Shown here: one piece after another, positions 32,767 through 42,565 of the stretch
How positions within the stretch are numbered: position 1 is the first letter of the stretch
How the letters are laid out: each line of letters opens with the position of its first letter
Source: Oceanospirillum linum
GTDB lineage: Bacteria > Pseudomonadota > Gammaproteobacteria > Pseudomonadales > Halomonadaceae
Length of the DNA stretch: 64,000 nucleotides
Assembly (NCBI RefSeq): GCF_001995095.2
Contig: NZ_MTSD02000006.1
Span: 124,001 to 188,000 of the forward strand
Reading direction: 5' to 3'
The notes under the pieces: generated by a model
Database searches by the model: none
The model's input: the letters and a program-made list of their open reading frames with translations, nothing else
Told to the model about the DNA's origin: nothing
Program-made: the position numbers and the translations under genes

Positions 32767-32945
32767 GGTTTTCTCCGGGACTGAATCTCTGAATTCCTGA
32801 GCCAACACTGGCTCTATGTGGTGCATTGTACACTGAATTCGGTAATGATTCGGAGAATGAGTTTCTAAAAAGTTAGTCGTAAATGATGGTGGGTTTGCTC
32901 TGCAGAGCCGTCGCAGGTGATATTTTTCCTGTATCCATATCAAAA

Positions 32946-32974
32946 AAAACCGGAAGCACCTGGCTTCCGGTTTT
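32946..32974 (-). terminator. Strong terminator between accC and prmA
   Basis: A perfect 12-bp stem AAAACCGGAAGC / GCTTCCGGTTTT with a 5-base loop is followed on the minus strand by an extended T-run, 40-70 bases after the accC stop. prmA therefore probably has its own promoter. Confidence 0.92.
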
Positions 32975-33012
32975 CAGCGGTTGGTTATCCACAAAGATAT
33001 TAACTGAATGGA

Positions 33013-34353
33013 TTACAAAGACAGTTTTTTCTCAAGGTAGTGAATGTTGGCGCCACCTTCCATAAAGCCGCTGTCACGAACCAGGTCTTGTTGCAGTCCA
33101 ATGTTGGATTTAATGCCATCAATGACAATTTCATCCAGAGCACTGCGCATGCGGGTTAGTGCAATCTCGCGGGTTTCACCCCAGGTAATCAGCTTGCCGA
33201 TCAGGGAATCATAATAAGGCGGTACGCTGTAGCCGTCATATAGATGACTATCCATCCGAACACCCAGACCGCCGGGAGCATGGAAGTGGTCGACTTTACC
33301 CGGTGAGGGCAGGAAGGTTTTAGAGTCTTCCGCATTGATGCGACACTCAAAAGAGTGGCCACGAATCACGATGTCTTCCTGCTTGATACTCAAAGGCAGG
33401 CCGCTGGCAATACGTAGCTGTTCTTTCACGATATCAACGCCGGTAACCATCTCGGAAACCGGATGTTCAACCTGTACGCGGGTGTTCATTTCAATGAAGT
33501 AGAAACCGCCATCTTCGTAAAGAAACTCGAATGTGCCGGCGCCACGATAGCCAATTTCAACACAGGCCCGCACACAGCGTTCCTGCACTTCACGGCGAAT
33601 ATCATCAGGAATACCCGGTGCTGGTGCTTCTTCCAGAACCTTCTGATGCCGACGCTGCAATGAACAGTCGCGATCACCCAGGTGAATTGCACTGCCCTGA
33701 CCATCTGCCAGCACCTGAATCTCAACGTGACGAGGGTTCTGCAGGAACTTCTCCATGTAAACCGTATCATCACCGAAAGCCGCTTTGGCTTCTGCTTTCG
33801 TTACTTGTACAGCGTTTACCAGGTGTGCTTCGGTATGGACAACGCGCATACCCCGGCCACCACCACCGGCGGCGGCTTTGATAATGACCGGCAGTCCAAT
33901 ACGGCGGGCTGTCTGAACCACAAATTCAGGGTCATCCGGTAACGGGCCATCAGAACCTGGAACCGTAGGGACACCGGCTTTTTTCATCGCATCAATGGCA
34001 GATACTTTATCACCCATCAGGCGAATAACGTCAGCAGTCGGGCCGATGAATTTGAAGCCGCAGCGTTCTACCTGCTCTGCGAAGTCAGCGTTTTCCGCAA
34101 GGAAACCATAGCCGGGGTGGATACCCTCGGAATCGGTAACTTCTGCGGCACTGATAATGGCAGGAATGTTCAGGTAGCTATCGGTGGAGGATGCCGGGCC
34201 GATACATACAGATTCGTCAGCCAGACGAACATGCATCAGGTCGCGGTCAGCGGCAGAGTGAACGGCTACAGTCTTTATGCCCAGTTCTTTACAGGCACGC
34301 AGAATACGTAGCGCAATTTCACCCCGGTTTGCAATAAGTACTTTATCAAGCAT
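33013..34353 (-). CDS. accC: Acetyl-CoA carboxylase, biotin carboxylase subunit AccC
   Basis: The 446-residue ATP-grasp enzyme has the glycine-rich loop [12 protein letters not shown] and the catalytic region [18 protein letters not shown]. It carboxylates biotin on AccB, the first half-reaction of malonyl-CoA synthesis. It starts 57 bases after accB and forms the aroQ-accB-accC transcript. Confidence 0.98.
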   Translation of the reverse strand: MLDKVLIANRGEIALRILRACKELGIKTVAVHSAADRDLMHVRLADESVCIGPASSTDSYLNIPAIISAAEVTDSEGIHPGYGFLAENADFAEQVERCGFKFIGPTADVIRLMGDKVSAIDAMKKAGVPTVPGSDGPLPDDPEFVVQTARRIGLPVIIKAAAGGGGRGMRVVHTEAHLVNAVQVTKAEAKAAFGDDTVYMEKFLQNPRHVEIQVLADGQGSAIHLGDRDCSLQRRHQKVLEEAPAPGIPDDIRREVQERCVRACVEIGYRGAGTFEFLYEDGGFYFIEMNTRVQVEHPVSEMVTGVDIVKEQLRIASGLPLSIKQEDIVIRGHSFECRINAEDSKTFLPSPGKVDHFHAPGGLGVRMDSHLYDGYSVPPYYDSLIGKLITWGETREIALTRMRSALDEIVIDGIKSNIGLQQDLVRDSGFMEGGANIHYLEKKLSL

Positions 34354-34410
34354 GATCGAGCCTTATGAATTCTGGAGTCAAAAAAGAGATGTCAGTCGTT
34401 TTGGCAAAAC

Positions 34411-34860
34411 TTAAACGATAGACACCAGTGGCTGATCAAATTCAACAGGCTGACCATCTTCAACCAGAATCTCGCCCACAGTGCCGTCTTTATCTGCTTC
34501 GATCTGGTTCATCATTTTCATGGCTTCAACGATGCAGATAGTATCGCCTTTCTTAACCTGCTGGCCTACTTCAACGAAGACTTTTGCGCCTGGGGCTGGT
34601 GAACGGTAGAAAGTACCTACCATTGGGGATTTGACCAGATGTCCTGCAGGGGCTGCTGGAGCAGGAGCTGATGCCTCAGCCGTTGCTGGAGCCGCAGCTG
34701 CTGGGGCCGGAGCCGCCATTGGAGCCGGTGCATACTGAACCTGAGCGGTGCTCATATTACGGCTGATGCGAACAGACTCTTCGCCTTCCTGGATTTCGAT
34801 CTCAGCAATGTTGGATTCTTCCAGCAGCTCAATCAGTTTTTTTACTTTACGAATATCCAT
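34411..34860 (-). CDS. accB: Biotin carboxyl carrier protein AccB
   Basis: The 149-residue protein starts at [13 protein letters not shown] (ATG 34860, with AAGAGAT upstream). An Ala/Pro-rich flexible linker (about 44-73) joins the N-terminal region to the biotinyl domain, with biotin-accepting Lys115 in the motif EAMKM. It carries carboxybiotin between AccC and the AccAD transferase. Confidence 0.97.
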   Translation of the reverse strand: MDIRKVKKLIELLEESNIAEIEIQEGEESVRISRNMSTAQVQYAPAPMAAPAPAAAAPATAEASAPAPAAPAGHLVKSPMVGTFYRSPAPGAKVFVEVGQQVKKGDTICIVEAMKMMNQIEADKDGTVGEILVEDGQPVEFDQPLVSIV

Positions 34861-34969
34861 GATCAATCTCTTTTCACTTGTGTGTGGAACATGAGTCAGC
34901 GTCATACGCTGGCTGTTATTGGCTTTCTGCAAAGGCAGAGAATTTCAGGCCTGATAGGGAGGTGCCCGA

Positions 34970-35428
34970 TCAGACAATCTTTAGTGTTCTATCATTAAGA
35001 AACTTTAATGCCGCTGAAAGGGCAAAGTCGTAACCTTGTGCTCCCAGACCGCAGATCACTCCCTGAGCCACATCGGACAGATAGGAGTGATGACGGAAAG
35101 GCTCCCGGGCATGAACATTGGACAGATGGATCTCAATGAAGGGGATCTGAACACCCAACAAGGCATCGCGCAATGCAACGCTGGTGTGAGTAAAAGCTGC
35201 AGGGTTGATAATGATAAAGTCTGTATTTTCGTCGCGAGCGGCATGAATCCGGTCTATTAGTGCATGCTCGGCATTACTCTGGAAGCATTCAAGCTGATGG
35301 CCCTTCTCAGCGGCTGTTTCCGCCAGATGTTCAGAAATATCAGCCAATGTCTGGCTGCCATAAATTTCAGGCTCGCGGGTTCCGAGAAGGTTCAGATTGG
35401 GGCCGTTTAACACCAGAATGGAAGCCAT
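34970..35428 (-). CDS. aroQ: Type II 3-dehydroquinate dehydratase AroQ
   Basis: The 152-residue protein has [17 protein letters not shown] at the start and the catalytic loop [20 protein letters not shown]. The start is set at the ATG at 35428 (MASILVLNG), not the in-frame ATG six codons earlier, from family alignment. It dehydrates 3-dehydroquinate in the shikimate pathway. It heads the acc operon and has a terminator-like hairpin 33-70 bases upstream. Confidence 0.96.
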   Translation of the reverse strand: MASILVLNGPNLNLLGTREPEIYGSQTLADISEHLAETAAEKGHQLECFQSNAEHALIDRIHAARDENTDFIIINPAAFTHTSVALRDALLGVQIPFIEIHLSNVHAREPFRHHSYLSDVAQGVICGLGAQGYDFALSAALKFLNDRTLKIV

Positions 35429-35804
35429 AATTAACTGAATATCCAAGTGACGAGAATGCGAAAAACAAAAAGCAAACAGTCGTTTGAGTCTGTTTGCTGC
35501 TAAAATCGGTAAAAAGAAGTTTAACTGTATTTAATATCGGTTAAATGATGATAAAGCGGCAGTTTCTTCTTTGTGTGTAAGCGTAGTTTGCCGAATTTGA
35601 GAGATCTTGTCCAGTTTTCGTCTGTTCTGCTTTGTTTGGCTGCTTTTTACTGCGTGTTACTGAATTTTACCTGTTTGTAGCAGGCTTGGGGAAACGTCCC
35701 TTTTCTGGCTTCAGATCCGCCCTGGCAGCACTGAAATCAATGCTTCGCAGGTTTGTTTTTAGGAGCCCGGTGCAACTAGTCGTTCCGACGACTTAAGACT
35801 CTGA
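35429..35804 (-). other. Long leader region ahead of aroQ-accB-accC, no gene
   Basis: These 376 bases hold no recognisable gene. On the minus strand they contain a possible promoter (TGGACA, 17 bases, CAAACT, around 35590-35620) and, next to aroQ, a strong terminator-like hairpin. I looked for remnants of the DsbD membrane and thioredoxin domains and saw none. Confidence 0.55.
35461..35497 (-). terminator. Terminator-like hairpin just upstream of aroQ
   Basis: The stem GCAAACAG / CTGTTTGC (loop 10 bases) is followed on the minus strand by TTTTTGTTTTT, ending about 33 bases before the aroQ ATG. It could end the upstream transcript or act as an attenuator in the aroQ-acc leader. Confidence 0.8.
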
Positions 35805-36293
35805 TTATCGTGCATTCTGAACAAGGTTAAGCTGCTGGGTGTGCGGTGGATAGCACAGGCCCGCTTCTGCGCATCCCTGGAAGGTAACCTCGATAACGGC
35901 ACCCTGTTTGAGCATTTTTGCTGGCATACTGAACTGGTAGCTGAGTACTGCTTTATGCCTGAGTATCTCGACATCGCCCTGAAACTCATCCACAACCTGC
36001 TCACCTCGTGGAATTTCAATAATGGTCAGATCGGCATTTTCTGGCAGAACAGGCAACACTTTAAAGCGGGAGCGATAAAGATAATGCTCTGGCTCAATTC
36101 TCCAGGTCAGGGTTAATGTTGTCCCTTTAAGGCTGCCTTCCAGTTGGAACGCCTGCTCTACAGGAAGAAAGCCATCAGCGGACGCACTGCCAAAACCGTC
36201 CGGCTTCTGGTCAAAAAAGCCCGCTTTAGCGCTTAGTGAAAGTGTTGTCATTATCAGAAAAGTCAGTAGTGAAAAAGAGTGTTTTAGGTTCAA
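35805..36293 (-). CDS. Stand-alone DsbD N-terminal (alpha) domain protein
   Basis: The 162-residue protein has a signal peptide (residues 1-24, ending SAKA) and an immunoglobulin-like DsbD alpha domain, with IEPEHYLYRSRF (66-77) and the redox cysteine pair C141/C147 in CAEAGLCYPP. Full DsbD is about 600 residues, with a membrane domain and a thioredoxin-like domain; both are absent, and a stop directly follows. The start is a TTG at 36293 with AAGGAAG seven bases upstream. It could accept electrons from a separate CcdA/ScsB-like membrane reductase elsewhere in the genome. Domain identity is firm; the role is inferred. Confidence 0.82.
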   Translation of the reverse strand: MNLKHSFSLLTFLIMTTLSLSAKAGFFDQKPDGFGSASADGFLPVEQAFQLEGSLKGTTLTLTWRIEPEHYLYRSRFKVLPVLPENADLTIIEIPRGEQVVDEFQGDVEILRHKAVLSYQFSMPAKMLKQGAVIEVTFQGCAEAGLCYPPHTQQLNLVQNAR

Positions 36294-36481
36294 GATAAGT
36301 CTTCCTTTGGTTATGATCGTAAAAGGCTAACCCCGTTTTATCCTGTGCTGAGGTGTTTATGTCAGCACATTGGGTTTTACCCAAACAAGCCCCATAATAG
36401 TAACAGGTAGCTAATAAGATTCTGTCTCTTGTACAGGGTTCCGACTAAAGTGAAATTATCAGCACGCACGAGGAATATAAA

Positions 36482-37540
36482 ATGTTAAAGCAGCTTGGAG
36501 CGAAAGTCGCTGACCAGTGGGATAACCTGAGAGACCTTATGCCGGGTAGTATGATGGGTAAAGTGATTGGTAGTGGTCTTGCGGTTTATCTTGTTGGTGC
36601 TGTCGGTGTGGGCTGGTACTGGAGCCAGGAGCCGGACTCGTTCTCTGTCGCTGAGAATGCCCGGGCAGAGGCGCAGCTGCATGGTCATACGGATAAAGCC
36701 GGTACGATTGGTTATGCAACAACAACAACGTTAGTTCGTATTGCAGAGACGTTGCTGGATAAACCTGGCGGTTACCTTGCTAACGACCGCTTACCTCCAG
36801 GGCTTTGGTTGGACAACATCCCCAGCTGGGAGTACGGGGTTCTGATTCAGCTTCGCGATATGAGCCGCTCCTTGCGCAAGGATATATCACGCTCACAGTC
36901 CCAATCCACAGAAGATAAAGACCTGACGATTGTTGAACCTCAGTTTAACTTTGATAGCAATAGCTGGATTCTTCCATCTTCGGAAGGAGAGTATCGTCAG
37001 GGTATTAAAGCGTTGATTCGCTACCGCGATCGCTTGGTGGATGATAACCAGAGCGATGCTCAGTTCTATGCGCGTTCTGATAACTTAAGAAACTGGCTAA
37101 TGGATGTGGAAACCCGTCTGGGTAGCTTGTCACAGCGTCTGAGTGCCAGTGTAGGCAAATCACAGGTTAATATTGATCTGGCCGGTGACCCCTCGGCAAC
37201 GCAGTCGAGCTATAAACCGGATCAGCAAGAGGTAAAAACACCCTGGTCAGAGATTGATGATGTTTTCTATGAGGCTCGGGGAACGGCCTGGGCTCTGATT
37301 CATATTCTTAAAGCAGTAGAGACTGATTTCCAGGGCGTATTGAAGGACAAAAATGCAGAAGTAAGCCTGCGTCAGATTATCCGTGAGCTGGAAGCAACTC
37401 AGGACGCGCTCTGGAGTCCTATGATTCTGAATGGTAGTGGTTTTGGTATGTTTGCTAATCACTCTTTGGTGATGGCGTCATATATATCGAGAGCTAATGC
37501 AGCGATTATTGATCTGCGCGAACTATTATCAAGGGGTTGA
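36482..37540 (+). CDS. DUF2333 family membrane-anchored protein
   Basis: The 352-residue protein has one transmembrane helix near residues 27-45 (VIGSGLAVYLVGAVGVGWYW) followed by W-S-x-E-P-D, the hallmark of DUF2333, and then a helical, probably periplasmic domain. Function is unknown. A good ribosome site (GAGGA) precedes the ATG. It is divergent from the DsbD-domain gene across a 188-base gap and is closed by a strong terminator. Confidence 0.87.
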   Translation: MLKQLGAKVADQWDNLRDLMPGSMMGKVIGSGLAVYLVGAVGVGWYWSQEPDSFSVAENARAEAQLHGHTDKAGTIGYATTTTLVRIAETLLDKPGGYLANDRLPPGLWLDNIPSWEYGVLIQLRDMSRSLRKDISRSQSQSTEDKDLTIVEPQFNFDSNSWILPSSEGEYRQGIKALIRYRDRLVDDNQSDAQFYARSDNLRNWLMDVETRLGSLSQRLSASVGKSQVNIDLAGDPSATQSSYKPDQQEVKTPWSEIDDVFYEARGTAWALIHILKAVETDFQGVLKDKNAEVSLRQIIRELEATQDALWSPMILNGSGFGMFANHSLVMASYISRANAAIIDLRELLSRG

Positions 37541-37622
37541 TCGGGGCGACGAAAGGCAATATGTGAGTCGCGAGTTATGATATGACTCAACGTAATTATA
37601 AATAGTATTTATCTTACATGAG

Positions 37623-37660
37623 AAACCGGCTTTGCATACTTTGCAACAGCCGGTTTTTTT
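37623..37660 (+). terminator. Rho-independent terminator after DUF2333 gene
   Basis: The stem AAACCGGCT / AGCCGGTTT encloses an inner TTGCA / TGCAA pairing and is followed by TTTT. Confidence 0.9.
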
Positions 37661-37714
37661 GTCACTCTCGGAGGTGTGTTTTAGTCGATAAAACAAAGAA
37701 TAAAGGATACAGGT

Positions 37715-38095
37715 ATGAATATGGAACATTTTAAAGTTGCTGTTATCGGTGCAGGACATGCCGGTATTGAGTTACTGGAGAGATTACTTGAAGCTGATTT
37801 TGTCGATATCGTTGGTGTGGCTGACAGTAATGAAAACGCTCCGGGTATGCTGTTGGCCCGAGAGCATCAGGTGTTGACCACAACCGATATGAATAGCCTG
37901 TTGGTGAATAGCACTGAGATTGACATTATTATCGATGTGACCGGTGTGAAGGCGGTTCGGGACGCTCTGCGCAGCCATATGCAGGAAAGCGGTAACTACC
38001 ATACAGTGATTATGCATGAGCGAATTTCAGCGCTGCTGTTATCACTGTTTAACGGTGAGATGGTAGAAACGAAAGCCAGCGACGAATTCTATTAG
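37715..38095 (+). CDS. Small stand-alone Rossmann-fold NAD(P)-binding protein
   Basis: The 126-residue protein opens with a beta-alpha-beta nucleotide motif, GAGHAG (residues 12-17), followed at the end of strand 2 by GVADSNENAPG, where the acidic residue suggests NAD preference. DIIIDVTG (about 70-77) follows. It resembles the NAD-binding half of homoserine dehydrogenase/oxidoreductase families but ends before any catalytic domain. It has its own ribosome site (AAAGGA) and terminators on both sides. I do not assign a reaction; a redox or NADH-sensing role is only a guess. Confidence 0.75.
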   Translation: MNMEHFKVAVIGAGHAGIELLERLLEADFVDIVGVADSNENAPGMLLAREHQVLTTTDMNSLLVNSTEIDIIIDVTGVKAVRDALRSHMQESGNYHTVIMHERISALLLSLFNGEMVETKASDEFY

Positions 38096-38131
38096 TAAAG
38101 CGCATATTAGACGACGGGTTCACCCAGGCGA

Positions 38132-38160
38132 AGGCCCCCGTTTTACCGGGGGGCTTTTTT
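38132..38160 (+). terminator. Terminator after Rossmann protein gene
   Basis: A GC-rich stem (GCCCCCG / CGGGGGC) with the loop TTTTAC is followed by TTTTTT. It lies between this gene and the convergent thiolase gene. Confidence 0.9.
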
Positions 38161-38201
38161 ACGACTTATCGCCTTTTTACGGCTTATTAAGGCGTAAGGA
38201 A

Positions 38202-39380
38202 TTAACGTTCAATCAGCATGGCAATGCCCTGGCCGCCACCGATACAGAGGCTGACTACGGCATATTTACCCTGTACACGTTCCAGTTCGTACAGCGCTTT
38301 AACGGTGATGATGGCTCCCGTTGCTCCGACCGGGTGACCCAGAGAGATACCGCTGCCATTAGGGTTTAGTTTGTCCTCCGGCAGGCCCAGATCTTTAGCT
38401 ACAGCCAGTGCTTGGGCGGCAAAGGCTTCGTTTACTTCCCAGACATCGATATCGTCAACGGATAGCTGATGTTTTTCCAAAAGCTGACGAATGGCCGGAA
38501 CCGGGCCAATCCCCATATATTGAGGCTCAACGGCGGCAAAGCTATAGCCTACCAGTTTGGCCATCGGTGTCAGCCCGAGCTTCTGGGATTCACTCTCTGA
38601 CATCATGGTGACTGCCGCAGCGGCATCATTAAGGCCGGATGCATTACCTGCCGTCACAGACCCCTCTTTTTGGAATACCGGGCGGAGCTTGCTCATATCG
38701 GCATCTGTACAATCCTGGCGAATATGTTCGTCAGTAACAAACTCCGAAGTGCCTTTACGGGTTTTAAGCTCAACGGGCAGAATCTGATCTTTAAAGCGAC
38801 CCTGTTCAGTAGCGGCCTGGGCGCGCTGATGGCTGAGTGCTGCCAGTGCATCCTGCTGCTCCCGGCTAATATCCCACTTCTCTGCGATATTTTCAGCCGT
38901 TACACCCATATGGTAGTTTTCCATCGGGCAGGTCAAAGCGCCGGTCATGGAGTCTACAATCTGGCCATCACCCATGCGTTGTCCAAAGCGTGCCGCAGGT
39001 ACCCAGTATTGCGCGCGGCTCATTGATTCAGCGCCACCGGCAACGGCTGCATCGCAAACACCCAGTTCAATCTGTTGTGCAGCGGAGATAATCGCCTGAA
39101 GTCCGCTGCCGCAAAGGCGGTTAACAGTCAGGGCCGGTGTATTTACAGGCAGGCCAGCTTCCAGTGCGGCCACCCGGCTGATGTACATATCGCGACGGTC
39201 GGTGTGCAGTACGTTACCAAAAACAACATGGCCGATCTGTTCCGGTTTCAGAGTTGCCCGCGCAACGGCTTCCCGTGTTACTGAGGCGGCCAGATTTGTT
39301 GCCGGAATATCTTTTAAGCTACCGCCAAAACCACCAATAGCGGTACGTACACCGCTAAGGAATACTACTTTTTGTGTCAT
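38202..39380 (-). CDS. Acetyl-CoA acetyltransferase / 3-ketoacyl-CoA thiolase
   Basis: The 392-residue thiolase has the acyl-accepting Cys90 in NRLCGSGLQAI, His349 in SLGHPVGATGA, and the proton-transfer Cys379 in SLCIGGGQG. It resembles PhaA/BktB-type biosynthetic thiolases, but chain-length preference cannot be read from sequence. AGGAGC precedes the ATG. It follows the acyl-CoA ligase on the same strand by 137 bases and probably belongs to the same acyl-CoA metabolism unit. Confidence 0.93.
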   Translation of the reverse strand: MTQKVVFLSGVRTAIGGFGGSLKDIPATNLAASVTREAVARATLKPEQIGHVVFGNVLHTDRRDMYISRVAALEAGLPVNTPALTVNRLCGSGLQAIISAAQQIELGVCDAAVAGGAESMSRAQYWVPAARFGQRMGDGQIVDSMTGALTCPMENYHMGVTAENIAEKWDISREQQDALAALSHQRAQAATEQGRFKDQILPVELKTRKGTSEFVTDEHIRQDCTDADMSKLRPVFQKEGSVTAGNASGLNDAAAAVTMMSESESQKLGLTPMAKLVGYSFAAVEPQYMGIGPVPAIRQLLEKHQLSVDDIDVWEVNEAFAAQALAVAKDLGLPEDKLNPNGSGISLGHPVGATGAIITVKALYELERVQGKYAVVSLCIGGGQGIAMLIER

Positions 39381-39517
39381 GTTTTGCTCCTGAGTATTCG
39401 CTCTGGCTACCCTGTTAAGTAGCCAGAGAGAGTATTTATACCTTGAGTATTTTTGTTAATGATGTCCGTGACAGCTATCCGCAGGTCATATGTGTAGCGT
39501 CCGCCGATAGCTTTGAT

Positions 39518-41158
39518 TTATGCCAGCAGCGCGCGGATCTCTTTTTTATTGATCTTGCCAACGGAGGTTTTAGGAATATCATCGACCATGCGAATCTGGT
39601 CCGGAATCGCCCATTTAGAGATATGCCCAGAGTCGACATACTGGATCAGGTGTTGCTGTAATGCCTCCTGAGTCAGCGTCTCATTTTTGGGTACAACCAT
39701 TGCAAATGGTCGTTCGCCCCATTTGTCATCCGGCACGCCAACTACCGCGACAGCGGCTACACCCTCATGCTGACTAATCAGGTTTTCCAGCTCGATGGAG
39801 GAAAGCCACTCTCCACCGGTTTTGATTACGTCTTTGATGCGGTCTTTGATTTCAACGAAGCCGTTTTCATGGATGCTGGCAACATCGCCGGTGTGTAGTC
39901 GGCCGCCTTCCCAGAGCTCTTCCTGTTTCTCTGTTTCTTTAAAGTAGCCCTGGGTCAGCCAGGGGGCCTGAACTGTGATTTCACCAACAGCTTCGCCATC
40001 GTGGGCCGCCAGAGAACCGTTTGCCTCAGTAATTGTCAGGTCAACCATGTTCGATGCAACGCCAGTCAGAGTGCGGTATTTCAGTTGCTTGTCTATTGGC
40101 AGAGCACGTTGCTCCTGATTCAGGTGGGTTACAGTGAGTAGCGGGCAGGTTTCGGACATACCGTAAGCGCAATAGATATCAGCACCCTTGTCCATGGCAG
40201 CTTTTGCAAGCCCCTGGGGCAGAGCGCTACCGCCAATCAGAATTTTCCAGTTATCAAAGTGCGCTTCTTTGCCTGACTCACAGCCAAGTAGCATCTGCAG
40301 AATAGTAGGTACACAGTGAGAGAAGGTGACATTATACTCATGGATCAGGTTAACCAGCATATCCGGCTCGTAGCGACCGGGGTAGACCTGTGTGCAGTTC
40401 AGCATAACGGCGGCATAGGGAACCCCCCAGGCGTGTACATGAAACATTGGGGTGATCGGCATATAGACGGAATCAGAGCGAAGTAGCGGCAGGCCTGCAT
40501 AGCTGCCCAGCATGCCCACCATATTCAGGGTGTGTAATACCAGCTGGCGATGACTGAAGAAAACGCCTTTTGGGTTGCCTGTCGTCCCTGTGGTGTAAAA
40601 AGTTGTGGCAATACTGTCTTCATCAAAATCCGGAAACTCGCATACAGGCTCTTCCGCCCGCAGCAGGGTTTCATATTCACCGACAAAGGAAATATTTCCC
40701 ACGGCCTGACTACCGGCCTGGTCGGTTAATCGGATATAGCCATTAACTGTGCTCAGGTGACCGTCCAGTTGTTCAACGAGGGGAATAAAGTCATCATGCA
40801 CAAGAACCAGCTTATCTTCAGCATGGTTCATGGTATAGGCGATCTGTTCCGGAGACAGGCGGATATTAACGTGGTGCAGAATGGCACCCAGCATCGGCAC
40901 TGCAAAATAGCACTCCAGGTAACGGTGACTATCCCAGTCCATGACCGCTACGGTATCTCCTGCCTGAACACCCGCTGCTTTCAGCGCATTGGCCAGTTGT
41001 TGCACCCGCTGTCGAAAGCTCCGATAACTGAATCGGGTTTCGCCCCGATAGATAATCTCGTTATCAGGCTCAAAACGACCTGCAGAAGCAAAAATTTGCT
41101 TGATAAGTAATGGGTAAGATTCTGCGGCTTTAGCGCCTGGTAGAATTTTGGTTGGCAT
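39518..41158 (-). CDS. Fatty acyl-CoA ligase (AMP-binding, AlkK-like)
   Basis: The 546-residue acyl-adenylate-forming enzyme has the P-loop [17 protein letters not shown], the AMP motif [12 protein letters not shown], and the hinge/Lys region [13 protein letters not shown]; the catalytic lysine lies near the C-terminus ([12 protein letters not shown]). It resembles the medium-chain AlkK group, which also includes methylmercaptopropionate ligases, so the substrate is open. GGAGA precedes the ATG. It is divergent from an AraC regulator. Confidence 0.9.
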   Translation of the reverse strand: MPTKILPGAKAAESYPLLIKQIFASAGRFEPDNEIIYRGETRFSYRSFRQRVQQLANALKAAGVQAGDTVAVMDWDSHRYLECYFAVPMLGAILHHVNIRLSPEQIAYTMNHAEDKLVLVHDDFIPLVEQLDGHLSTVNGYIRLTDQAGSQAVGNISFVGEYETLLRAEEPVCEFPDFDEDSIATTFYTTGTTGNPKGVFFSHRQLVLHTLNMVGMLGSYAGLPLLRSDSVYMPITPMFHVHAWGVPYAAVMLNCTQVYPGRYEPDMLVNLIHEYNVTFSHCVPTILQMLLGCESGKEAHFDNWKILIGGSALPQGLAKAAMDKGADIYCAYGMSETCPLLTVTHLNQEQRALPIDKQLKYRTLTGVASNMVDLTITEANGSLAAHDGEAVGEITVQAPWLTQGYFKETEKQEELWEGGRLHTGDVASIHENGFVEIKDRIKDVIKTGGEWLSSIELENLISQHEGVAAVAVVGVPDDKWGERPFAMVVPKNETLTQEALQQHLIQYVDSGHISKWAIPDQIRMVDDIPKTSVGKINKKEIRALLA

Positions 41159-41427
41159 ACTGTATCTCCGATTATTTTTGTTCTTACTGTCTGAGCTTGT
41201 TTACACCCTGCACTGTTTACAAGTTGATGCCCCTTCACCTATAGGTTTTAGCGGGTCAGGCGTCAAACATGAACGAGGGAAGTATGATTTTTGAGCGAAA
41301 CATGCCCTGGCAACAAGGTCTTGTCGTCTTAAGATGGTTTAATGGCGTGAAATGATTATTTTTATATCATAGGATAGTCTGAGTGGTGACGCCGTTTTGC
41401 GAAACCCGTAAGTCATTTTGGAGGCAT

Positions 41428-42453
41428 ATGTTCAGGCAAGCGGATCAGATTAGTGTTATTGGTAGCTGGCCTTTAGTGATTAGTCGGGCTCTTGATCAAT
41501 ACCATATTGATGGCAGTGCGCTCTTAGCACGGGTCGGGATTGACCAGTCAGCAGCAAACCAGCCGGAAACCCGCTACTCTCTGGCGACCCTTGACCGGCT
41601 TTGGCGACTTGCCAGGAATTTATCCGGTGATGAGGCTGTCGGCCTTACGGTGGCGCGATTTGTAAGACCGACATCCTGGCATGCTTTGGGTTTTGCCATT
41701 TGGTCCAGTGATACTTTGATGGAGTGCTTTCGCCGTTTGGCAGAAAATGTACGTATGTTTGCGGATTATGCTGATATGTCCGTTACGCCTTTTGGCTCTG
41801 ATGTTGAGGTCAATGTACGACTGAAAACCGGCCTGCGCCGGGATCAGCTGGCATCAGAGGAGTTGGATGCCTTTATCGGTACCTCTGTACTGACGGCCCG
41901 GCATATTTATCACCCTGATTTTTCACCGAAAAGTATTTGGCTGAGCCGTCCTCAGCCTCTGGACCCAACATCCTGGCAGCGATTGTTTAAGTGCCCGGTT
42001 TTTTTTAATGCGTCCTACGATAAAATTGTTTTTGATGCTGCCGCTATGTATCGGCCATTACTGACAGCCAGTCCTGAACTTGCTGAACAAAATGATGCTC
42101 TGGTAGCTGACTATCTGGCGCGATTGGATCGAAGCGACCTTATTGCCCGGCTTGAATCCCTTTTATTGAACCACTTACCTATGGGGAGCTTACCTCTGGA
42201 GGTCGCAGCTGCTCAGCTGAATTTTAGTCCGCGCACTTTTCAGCGGCGGCTGCAGGAGAAAGGGAGTAGTTATCAGCAGGTACTGGATGAGCTTCGGCAG
42301 AAGCAGGCTTTACATTGGGTTCGGCTGAACTATCTGACAATAGGCGAGATTAGCTATCGGCTGGGCTTTAATCATCCCGCAAATTTTACCCGGGCTTTTA
42401 AACGCTGGTTTGATGAAACACCGAAAAAGCTGCGGAAAAATCTTCTGAATTAG
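41428..42453 (+). CDS. AraC-family regulator with arabinose-binding-like N-domain
   Basis: This 341-residue regulator has an N-terminal Arabinose_bd domain (about 15-200; RPTSWHALGFAIWSSDTL) and a C-terminal AraC helix-turn-helix pair (LNFSPRTFQRRLQEKG and ISYRLGFNHPANFTRAFKRWF). The start is uncertain: the ATG at 41428 has GGAGG only 3 bases away, and an in-frame GTG at 41383 is possible. Relatives control amino acid or fatty acid catabolism. Its divergent position suggests it regulates the ligase and thiolase. Confidence 0.87.
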   Translation: MFRQADQISVIGSWPLVISRALDQYHIDGSALLARVGIDQSAANQPETRYSLATLDRLWRLARNLSGDEAVGLTVARFVRPTSWHALGFAIWSSDTLMECFRRLAENVRMFADYADMSVTPFGSDVEVNVRLKTGLRRDQLASEELDAFIGTSVLTARHIYHPDFSPKSIWLSRPQPLDPTSWQRLFKCPVFFNASYDKIVFDAAAMYRPLLTASPELAEQNDALVADYLARLDRSDLIARLESLLLNHLPMGSLPLEVAAAQLNFSPRTFQRRLQEKGSSYQQVLDELRQKQALHWVRLNYLTIGEISYRLGFNHPANFTRAFKRWFDETPKKLRKNLLN

Positions 42454-42490
42454 ATCGCTTTATGGGGTAGACCACCCGGTGATGCAGATA

Positions 42491-42523
42491 ATAAAAAACG
42501 CCGGATAAACCAGCGTTTTTTAT
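42491..42523. terminator. Bidirectional terminator between AraC gene and ppa
   Basis: An 11-bp stem ATAAAAAACGC / GCGTTTTTTAT gives U-rich tails in both directions and lies between convergent genes. Confidence 0.88.
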
Positions 42524-42565
42524 CAGAACTCTGCTCACATGGCGGGGCAGAGTGATAACAGCTTC

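Noticed and set aside
35429-35804. Possible remnants of the DsbD membrane and thioredoxin domains
   Set aside because: Reading the minus strand in all frames shows no transmembrane stretch or CxxC motif, so a simple frameshift is not supported.
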